DNA from: a virus | DNA: 22,961 nt | Reading direction: 5' to 3' (one strand) | Virus record (IMG/VR): IMGVR_UViG_3300044695_001537 | Span: 1-22,961 of that record | Shown: positions 17,491 through 22,961 of the stretch, piece after piece | Layout: every line of letters starts with the position of its first letter | Position numbering within the stretch: the stretch's first letter is position 1 | The notes under the pieces: generated by a model | Told to the model about the DNA's origin: nothing | What the model saw: the letters and a program-made list of their open reading frames with translations, nothing else | Database searches by the model: none | Made by a program: the position numbers and the translations under genes

Positions 17491-18069
17491 CTATCCTCTA
17501 ATCCCGTATAAAGCAAAAGACGAATACTGGCTAAAGTTTGCTGAAGTAGTAATAGTGATACTGCTTACAGCAGATGTGCTTCTCCAAGAATTAGACCACA
17601 AATAAACTGCGCCTTGACCATTTTGGTCGTAGCCAGTAAGAGTTCTAACTGTCTTGAACTTATTGGTATCTGCGTAATCTAAAATATCCACAACACCAAC
17701 AGCAAAAGTATTTGCAAGACTACTAGCACCAGCGTTGATTCCAGCCATAGCAGCCGTTGCATTTGCTGCACCATCAGTACCTGATGAAGCACCATCACCA
17801 TAGATTCTGTGATACGAATAGTTTGTTCCAGAGTCACCATTTAATCTCATGTTTGACTGTGCATCTTGTGTTCCTGTTGAACCACGAGCAAGACAACGCA
17901 ACTGCAAATGCTTAAACTTTTGAGAGATATCGCTAAAAGTAATTGTGGACTGTCCACCCGAACCAACAGTTGTTGTAGCAATAGATTCAAACGCACCAGA
18001 ATCCAAAACCAAACCGTTGCCAACCCAAGCACCAACCAAACTTGATGGGCGTGTGCGTTGCCCTCTCAT
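17491..18069 (-). CDS. Tail fibre/tip family protein, paralog 3 with N-terminal extension
   Basis: A 192-aa protein starting MRGQRTRPSSLVGAWVGNGL, i.e. with about 25 extra N-terminal residues compared with the other two copies. The rest follows the family: STITFSDISQKFKHLQLRCL, RLNGDSGTNYSYHRIYGDGA, ILDYADTNKFKTVRT, WRSTSAVSSITITT and SSFALYGIRG. The start overlaps the stop of the glycine-rich gene as ATGA, so it is coupled to it. The extra N-terminal segment may attach to the glycine-rich protein, which is a guess. A tail-tip or fibre role is inferred. Confidence 0.72.
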   Translation of the reverse strand: MRGQRTRPSSLVGAWVGNGLVLDSGAFESIATTTVGSGGQSTITFSDISQKFKHLQLRCLARGSTGTQDAQSNMRLNGDSGTNYSYHRIYGDGASSGTDGAANATAAMAGINAGASSLANTFAVGVVDILDYADTNKFKTVRTLTGYDQNGQGAVYLWSNSWRSTSAVSSITITTSANFSQYSSFALYGIRG

Positions 18070-18917
18070 GCGACCACCAAAGTTGAACTACCTGTAGCCG
18101 TGAAACTGTGGATTGTGTAACCACCAACATAAGTAACTGTTCCACCTGTTGCAACCATGTCGTTGTTTGATGGGTAACGGAGAACAACAATCCCTGAACT
18201 ACCAGAACCACCACTAACAGTACCGCCACCACCACCACCACCAGAACCGAAGTTTGGCGAAGATGCGTTTGAGCCAGCACCACTGCCACCATTGCCACCT
18301 GTAGCAGCACCAGCACCACCAGTAGTTCCAGCACCACCACCGCCACCGCCAGCGTAAGTGACAGATGAACCTGTTATAAGTGATGCTGTTCCTGCGCCAC
18401 CTGCACCACCAGTTCCACCACTTGCGTTAGCACCAACTGCACTTGAACCACCACCACCACCGCTTGCGATATTTGGGTATGTTCCAGATGCACCGCTTCC
18501 GTTACCACCAGCAAAACCCTGACCAGATGTGCCAGAACCACCAACAGAAGCGTTGCCGTTTGATGAACCACCACCACCACCCGAACCGCCTGTTGAACCG
18601 TTCAAACTTCCTAGACTTCCACCACCGCCACCACCAGTAGCAGTAACTGTAGAAAAAATAGAGTTTGCGCCGTTCACGCCTTTAACTCCAGAAACAGTTG
18701 AACCTGCACCACCAGAACCAACAGTAATTGTGTATGAAGTTCCAGTTGTTACAGGTAGCGCACCAACCAAAAATCCACCTGCACCGCCACCGCCACCAAG
18801 TTCTGAACCACCGCCACCACCACCAGCGACAATCAAATATTCAACAAGGAATTGTTTAGCAGTCCAATCAGAAACAGCCGAACCAACCCTGTTGCGTGTA
18901 TCCCAACGAAGCGTCAC
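18066..18917 (-). CDS. Glycine-rich tail adhesin
   Basis: A 283-aa protein. A short N-terminal part (MTLRWDTRNRVGSAVSDW) leads to EYLIVAGGGGGG, then about 180 residues of glycine-rich segments with Gly runs of five to seven, broken by short strands such as SYTITVGSGGAGS. The end has SGIVVLRYPS and GGYTIHSFTATGSSTLVV, the usual close of phage glycine-rich domains. In some phage adhesins similar Gly-rich motifs form packed polyglycine-II helices with loops that bind the host. The GTG at 18917 follows AGGCGG. Placed between tail and fibre genes, it probably serves in adsorption. Confidence 0.8.
   Translation of the reverse strand: MTLRWDTRNRVGSAVSDWTAKQFLVEYLIVAGGGGGGSELGGGGGAGGFLVGALPVTTGTSYTITVGSGGAGSTVSGVKGVNGANSIFSTVTATGGGGGGSLGSLNGSTGGSGGGGGSSNGNASVGGSGTSGQGFAGGNGSGASGTYPNIASGGGGGSSAVGANASGGTGGAGGAGTASLITGSSVTYAGGGGGGAGTTGGAGAATGGNGGSGAGSNASSPNFGSGGGGGGGTVSGGSGSSGIVVLRYPSNNDMVATGGTVTYVGGYTIHSFTATGSSTLVVA
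18180..18830 (-). repeat. Low-complexity glycine-codon tract
   Basis: The plus strand is full of CCACCACC, CCACCAGAACC and ACCACCACCACC units, which are Gly (GGT, GGC) codon runs on the minus strand. The repeats are imperfect. They create long false frames on the plus strand rich in Pro and His. Such a tract may recombine or slip, which would change loop length in the adhesin; no separate element is seen. Confidence 0.8.
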
Positions 18918-18927
18918 AAACTACCGC

Positions 18928-19290
18928 CTATGCGGTAATCGCATTGACATAGCCAGTGATCAACAAAACATCTGCCGTACCAGCGAACGCCTTAACAACA
19001 CGACTGTTTTGCAAAACCAAACCAGCAATCACAAGAACCAAACCAGCCTCAGCAGCAATAGTTAATTCAATGTTTCCGTCAGCAGCCGTAGCAGTTCCAT
19101 ACTCAATAGTGAGTTTGACTGCACTGGTTGAAGTGTTGTTTGCATAAATCCAAATCTCATCAAAAGTTCCAGCAGTCGTACCAGCAACAGCAGTATGAAC
19201 TGTAACGGCTGCAGCCGTGTTCGTGCCAGTCACCTTGATCGGAAGTCCATCAGTTGAACCTGAAAGTTTGTTTTTGGTAAATGTTGCCAC
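18928..19290 (-). CDS. Small tail-associated structural protein (120 aa)
   Basis: A 120-aa protein starting MATFTKNKLSGSTDGLPIKV, with alternating strands: AAAVTVHTAVAGT, DEIWIYANN, KLTIEYGTAT, and LVLVIAGLVLQNSRVVKAF near the end. It closes with GYVNAITA. This type, with MATFTKxKLSGSTDGxPIKV and a beta-sandwich plan, recurs in phage tail regions and may be a small adaptor or fibre base. The GTG start has AAGGAG five bases upstream. The role is inferred from position among tail genes. Confidence 0.75.
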   Translation of the reverse strand: MATFTKNKLSGSTDGLPIKVTGTNTAAAVTVHTAVAGTTAGTFDEIWIYANNTSTSAVKLTIEYGTATAADGNIELTIAAEAGLVLVIAGLVLQNSRVVKAFAGTADVLLITGYVNAITA

Positions 19291-19299
19291 GCTTACTCC

Positions 19300-19566
19300 T
19301 TAACTGAAAACTTGCACTTGTAGAATATCAGCACCACCACCAACACCAACCCACGCACTACCATCCCAAACAGAAATAGCGTTGGTGTCCATCAAATAAC
19401 TAACCATTCCCTCAGCAAGTGTTATCTCACCAGCACCACCAAAGGCTGCTGTACGGGCTGCTGCATCAGCAAAGCGCATAACGCTCTGATCCATTAGGTA
19501 AGTATTGACTTGTGCAGCAGTGAGAACATCACCACTTACAAAGAGTTTTGCGCCTGCGCCTGCCAT
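19300..19566 (-). CDS. Small tail protein (88 aa)
   Basis: An 88-aa protein with AGAKLFVSGDVLTAAQVNTYLMDQSVMRF cut by short loops, then DAAARTAAFG and WDGSAWVGVGGG. The G-D-V-L-T-A-A-Q-V-N-x-Y-L-M-D-Q-x-V-M segment is a frequent start of phage tail-fibre-like proteins, and the WDGSxW part is common in fibre heads. This short form may be a single domain of a longer ancestor. A strong TAGGAGG site lies five bases before the ATG. A structural role in the tail tip is inferred. Confidence 0.75.
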   Translation of the reverse strand: MAGAGAKLFVSGDVLTAAQVNTYLMDQSVMRFADAAARTAAFGGAGEITLAEGMVSYLMDTNAISVWDGSAWVGVGGGADILQVQVFS

Positions 19567-19587
19567 AGTGCCTCCTAGTGTAACACT

Positions 19588-20865
19588 CTATGCGAGTGCG
19601 TTCGTGGTTGAGAGCGTACCAAATACTGCATCATCAAGTATCAGGGCATACACCAGATCAGCCACAGCAAGACCGTATTCCACTTTGTGATCTGACGGGC
19701 TGATGGTATGACGGATTGATTCAATGCTGTAGTTCTTGGTCACTGTTGCTGGTGTACCTGTTGGATATGAGCGTGTGATGCTCACAATGTCTGACACTTC
19801 CAGCCCTGTCAAAGTTTGCTGGTTTCCCGTACTCAACGGATTGTAAATAGTCTGCAGTTTGTCAAATCTATATTCAGGTTCTTTATAGTTTTCCAATAAA
19901 TCCTGCGCCAAAGTTAATGCTGCAGCATTGTCCACCAACAGCAACCCTGACAGGTTCAAAGTAGAAACACCATAGTTCGCTTGTGAAGTCACATCATTAG
20001 CAACCTGCTCTGTTCCACCCTCAATAGAACATACCACCTTGTTATACAAGAACTCTTGCCCGTACATAACAGACAGGCTGGTGTAAGGAATGTTTGAACC
20101 AGCATCAGAGAAATATGCTGAAGGTGAAACGAACGAGGCTGTGATGCGATCCGTAAATGTCAGATCACCGTTTGCAGCAACAAAGAAAAACCCTTGTTCA
20201 GATGTTGCAACAGACTGCAGATAGGTAAGCACATTCGTATTTGAACCAATCGCAAATGTTGCACCGCCACCCAACACTGCTGTTCCAGCATCAATGTTTC
20301 TTGTTGCAGGATAGTTCACTTCAGGCAAATCAAGAATTGATGTCAGCCGTGTACCCGACAGTTCCTCTGTTGGAGTAATCGCATCCTCAGTGAAAGTGTT
20401 TGCCAACAACACAAAGTCATCTGATGCCGTGATAGTCACATAACTATTCTCACTAGTTGCATTGGGTCTGTTCGGCTCATAGGAAACATCAATATCTGTG
20501 ATACGCCCTGTGAACAGTTTTACCCCATCAGAAATGATGGTTACTTTTCGGCGTGGGGTAACACCAGATTTACCTGTTGTGCTGTTCCAGTAAGGTGAAT
20601 CCTCGTTGATTGGGTCAAACCTTCTATCACGGTTCAACAAACGCACGCTGCAAGTACCAGCGTTAAAGTTCTGCAACTGGTCAGAACGACCACGACTAAT
20701 ACTTATCTCTTGACAATATTGTGAAACATCATCACCAACAAGAGTGCCACCAAGATAGTCGCTATCCAAAACACCTTCAGCAGCAGAGTCCAATGTAAAA
20801 ACATTGACCTCAAAACCAAGTTCCATGAGAACAACAATGTTCTCTCCCCATGCCATTGTTGTCAT
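19588..20865 (-). CDS. Minor tail protein (hub/baseplate-like)
   Basis: A 425-aa protein. Its N-terminal part has a beta-rich plan with ISISRGRSDQLQNFNAGTC and VRLLNRDRRFDPINEDSPYW, the DRRFDPxN block typical of siphovirus minor tail proteins after the tape measure gene. The middle has GRITDIDVSYEP and SYVTITASDDFVLLANTF. The C-terminal part has a hub-like fold pattern with GLEVSDIVSITRSYPTG and SIESIRHTISPSDH. It should form part of the tail tip that closes the tube and holds the fibres. It begins just after the tape measure stop; an AAGG site lies ten bases upstream. Nothing is missing at either end. Confidence 0.85.
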   Translation of the reverse strand: MTTMAWGENIVVLMELGFEVNVFTLDSAAEGVLDSDYLGGTLVGDDVSQYCQEISISRGRSDQLQNFNAGTCSVRLLNRDRRFDPINEDSPYWNSTTGKSGVTPRRKVTIISDGVKLFTGRITDIDVSYEPNRPNATSENSYVTITASDDFVLLANTFTEDAITPTEELSGTRLTSILDLPEVNYPATRNIDAGTAVLGGGATFAIGSNTNVLTYLQSVATSEQGFFFVAANGDLTFTDRITASFVSPSAYFSDAGSNIPYTSLSVMYGQEFLYNKVVCSIEGGTEQVANDVTSQANYGVSTLNLSGLLLVDNAAALTLAQDLLENYKEPEYRFDKLQTIYNPLSTGNQQTLTGLEVSDIVSITRSYPTGTPATVTKNYSIESIRHTISPSDHKVEYGLAVADLVYALILDDAVFGTLSTTNALA

Positions 20866-20867
20866 AG

Positions 20868-22961
20868 TCAGGAAACCTTAAGTGGTAGCGCACCGTTTCT
20901 ACGCTGATAACGGGTGAGTACATCAACTATCTCATCACCAAGTTTCGCAGGATCAGTACCCATACCAGCATTGATTGTCACATTGACAGTCATCCCAGAT
21001 TGCAAACGGTCTAAAGGAATAATTGCCTCTGCGCCCGCTTCACCAGCAAGCAGTTGTGTTGGCTTCGTAATAATTCCACCCTGAGCCATAGCCAGACCTT
21101 TTGCCTTGTATTCGGCATAAAGTTTCGGGAAATCCTTTTTGGCTTGTGTAACAGGCGTACTTGATTTCAGCGCACGAGAGTTCGGATGAAGTCCACGCAC
21201 CGCTTCCATAAACGAACCAAACAAACCGCCAGTTGCTACAGGAGGCGGAGTCACGCCAACCTTTGTTTCTGCCGCAGTAGCATCCTCGCCCTTTACACCA
21301 ACTCGTGCCGCTTGTGCTTTTTCCTCTGCCTCACGCAAACGATCAGTTGCTTCAGTTTGGCGTTCAATCGCTTCCGTCACCGCATCAGTAGCATCAACCT
21401 GCGCTTTCTTAGCGTCATTAAGTTTGTCGAGCGCCTCGGTGTATGCATCGCTTCCTTCCTTCGCACCGTTGATCGCCTCATCCAATAATGTTTCGGCTTC
21501 AGCAAGCGCATCAGTTGCCTCAATCTGTGAATCCGTTGCACTCTTTACAGACAACTTTGCTTCAGCCAAAGAAATCTCTGCCTCACGAATCGCCTGTGCA
21601 GAGGATTCAGGGTCAAGGCGAACTGCAGCCAATTCTTGTTCAGCCCTAGTGACAGCAAACACCGAACTCTCAACATCATAACCAGAACTCTCAACAGCAC
21701 GCTGCGCTTTATTCAAAGCAAGTTGGCGATCCTTTGCCTGTTTGCTATTCGCACCATAACCAGCCACTACCTGATTGAAATACGCCTGCGCATTAGTAAG
21801 TTTTAGTGTTGCATCAGCAAGACTTGTTCGAGACTTCAACAAAGACTTATCTGCATCACGAGCAGACTTCTGGGCCGAACTCATACCCTTCAAAGCGTCA
21901 ATATATTTTTCTAGTTTTTCTTTAGCAGTTTCAGTCGCTTTGCCTGCGCCACCTGTAGCACTAGCAAAACCACCAAGCGTGTCTTTTCCTTTCAATAACT
22001 CCAAACGCAGAGCAGATGCACCAGTTTCTTGATCTCTAAAAAACTTTCTATTGGTGTCATATGTCTTTAGTTGCTTTTTAGTTAAACCCTCAAATGCGGC
22101 ATTGACTCTATTGATTCCACCTGCTGCCGCATCAGCGCCTTCCTCAGTTTTTTTGAATCCTGTGAATAGTTTTCCTAACCATCCGAAAGCATCTGCGATT
22201 GCGTCACGCACAGCCTTAAACTTGATGATGATAATTGCGATCACAGCAATCAATGCGACAATTCCCGCAACAACCAGACCAATAGGGTTAGCGATCATTG
22301 CGGCGTTTAACGCCCAGACTCCAACAGTTGTTCCTAAGAATCCTGCTTTGGCTAAAGCGTTGAGAACATTCAACACAGCAATAGTGGCGTTGTATGCAAT
22401 TACAGCAGTTCGCAAAGTAACAAATGCGCCAACCAGTACGAGCATCGTGTTTCCAAATGCGCCGAAACCACCAATGGCATTAATTATCTGACCACCTAAA
22501 TATCTGAACGCCGCACCAAGCCCTTCCTCGCCAAGAATGTCTGCGAACTCTTGGAACACCGGAATTACCTTGTCATTCAAAAATGACATTAACGCCGAGA
22601 AAATAGGAATCAGCGCAGTACCAATTTTGCTTTTAATGTCCTCGACTTGTGCGCCAAACGACTTCATCTTGAACGCAACACCATCGCTGGTTCTCGCAAC
22701 ATCTCCCTGCTGGATTGAGGTTTGTTCGAGAATCAGTGCGTATGCGGCCTGAGTTTTAATCGCCTGCGGCAAAGTTCCTTTAGTGTTCGAGATAAGCCCC
22801 ATCTCAAGCGCTTTGTTCTTTAGTGCCGCCTCATTAAGCGCAACACCGAATCGCTTTAGTGGTTCGGTTTCTCCAGATAGACCAGAACGCAAAGCAAGCA
22901 GGGCATCATCGATAGGCACATTGTTAAAGGAAGCCATATCTGCGGCAAGTTCGACAAGCCT
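20868..22961 (-). CDS. Tape measure protein (5' end beyond window)
   Basis: At least 698 aa; the frame runs open through the window edge, so the true start lies outside (the ATG at 22937 is internal). The N-terminal part seen has ASFNNVPIDDALLALRSGLS and TEPLKRFGVALN, a block common in actinophage tape measures. Hydrophobic helices follow (about 145-245, counted from 22937), with VVAGIVALIAVIAIIIIKF the strongest. Residues about 335-550 are long coiled coils with repeated LxDAxxxLxxA units. The end has QGGIITKPTQLLAGEAGAEA and IIPLDRL, the family's C-terminal signature. It sets tail length and may help DNA pass the membrane. Confidence 0.93.
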   Translation of the reverse strand, partial: RLVELAADMASFNNVPIDDALLALRSGLSGETEPLKRFGVALNEAALKNKALEMGLISNTKGTLPQAIKTQAAYALILEQTSIQQGDVARTSDGVAFKMKSFGAQVEDIKSKIGTALIPIFSALMSFLNDKVIPVFQEFADILGEEGLGAAFRYLGGQIINAIGGFGAFGNTMLVLVGAFVTLRTAVIAYNATIAVLNVLNALAKAGFLGTTVGVWALNAAMIANPIGLVVAGIVALIAVIAIIIIKFKAVRDAIADAFGWLGKLFTGFKKTEEGADAAAGGINRVNAAFEGLTKKQLKTYDTNRKFFRDQETGASALRLELLKGKDTLGGFASATGGAGKATETAKEKLEKYIDALKGMSSAQKSARDADKSLLKSRTSLADATLKLTNAQAYFNQVVAGYGANSKQAKDRQLALNKAQRAVESSGYDVESSVFAVTRAEQELAAVRLDPESSAQAIREAEISLAEAKLSVKSATDSQIEATDALAEAETLLDEAINGAKEGSDAYTEALDKLNDAKKAQVDATDAVTEAIERQTEATDRLREAEEKAQAARVGVKGEDATAAETKVGVTPPPVATGGLFGSFMEAVRGLHPNSRALKSSTPVTQAKKDFPKLYAEYKAKGLAMAQGGIITKPTQLLAGEAGAEAIIPLDRLQSGMTVNVTINAGMGTDPAKLGDEIVDVLTRYQRRNGALPLKVS

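Noticed and set aside
18529-19065. Long plus-strand open frames rich in Pro and His
   Set aside because: They are the antisense of the Gly-rich adhesin; CCACCACC units avoid stops in several frames. No ribosome site or overlap pattern supports them.
1-22961. CRISPR array, integrase, IS element or rRNA
   Set aside because: I saw no regularly spaced direct repeats, no recombinase motifs, no transposase and no rRNA-like sequence anywhere in the window.

Overview
This window is part of a tailed-phage genome, very probably a siphovirus of an actinobacterium. Every gene I can support lies on the minus strand, so transcription runs from high to low coordinates. The actinobacterial assignment rests mainly on a WhiB-type Fe-S regulator (7822..8085), whose family is restricted to Actinobacteria and their phages. 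The composition is near half GC, the tail proteins are small and of a kind common in aquatic viromes, and there is a secreted PA14 protein. Together these suggest a freshwater or other aquatic host, but that is inference.

Layout in transcription order. (1) 22961..16212, tail module: a tape measure protein cut by the window edge, a minor tail/hub protein, two small tail proteins, a glycine-rich adhesin, three tandem paralogous fibre/tip proteins and a short coiled-coil protein. (2) 16237..13643, surface and lysis module: a signal-peptide PA14 protein with a Thr/Pro-rich stalk, a 56-aa two-TM protein, a two-TM holin-like protein, an M15-type peptidase endolysin and a one-TM protein. (3) 13683..12125: a small HTH protein, a calcineurin-type metallophosphoesterase and a small hypothetical protein. 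(4) 12022..6095, early operon: it starts at a promoter/leader cassette and carries small zinc-binding and alpha/beta proteins, a YqaJ exonuclease with its Rad52-like annealing partner, WhiB, an HTH protein, two PD-(D/E)xK-like nucleases and a helicase-loader-like zinc protein. (5) 6094..5222: a 345-base structured non-coding leader and an exported lytic transglycosylase. (6) 5200..3266, second early operon: it starts at a near-duplicate of the promoter/leader cassette and carries small hypothetical genes. (7) 3252..126: a four-way-junction RNA element, small genes, then a ParB-like nuclease, a cytosine-C5 DNA methyltransferase, a CmoA-like SAM enzyme and an HNH endonuclease. (8) 125..1: no gene seen, but a G-run tract and an inverted repeat, possibly near the genome end or terminase/cos region.

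Most genes are packed with ATGA, GTGA, TAATG or TGATG overlaps. Reading those junctions let me add seven small genes of 33 to 56 codons and correct many start sites.

The most exciting system is the pair at 440..2132. The DNA cytosine-C5 methyltransferase carries Arg in place of the conserved Asn of motif X (GRAVPP instead of GN[AS]VPP). It overlaps a gene whose product looks like CmoA, the carboxy-SAM synthase. An engineered C5 methyltransferase with Lys at, I believe, the equivalent Asn accepts carboxy-SAM. This suggests a natural two-gene route to 5-carboxymethylcytosine in phage DNA. This is a hypothesis from sequence, not a demonstrated activity.

Other highlights are the duplicated promoter/leader cassette with a sequestered Shine-Dalgarno, the perfect four-way-junction RNA at 3177..3252, the secreted PA14 stalk protein, the triplicated tail-tip family, and an exported transglycosylase far from the lysis cassette.
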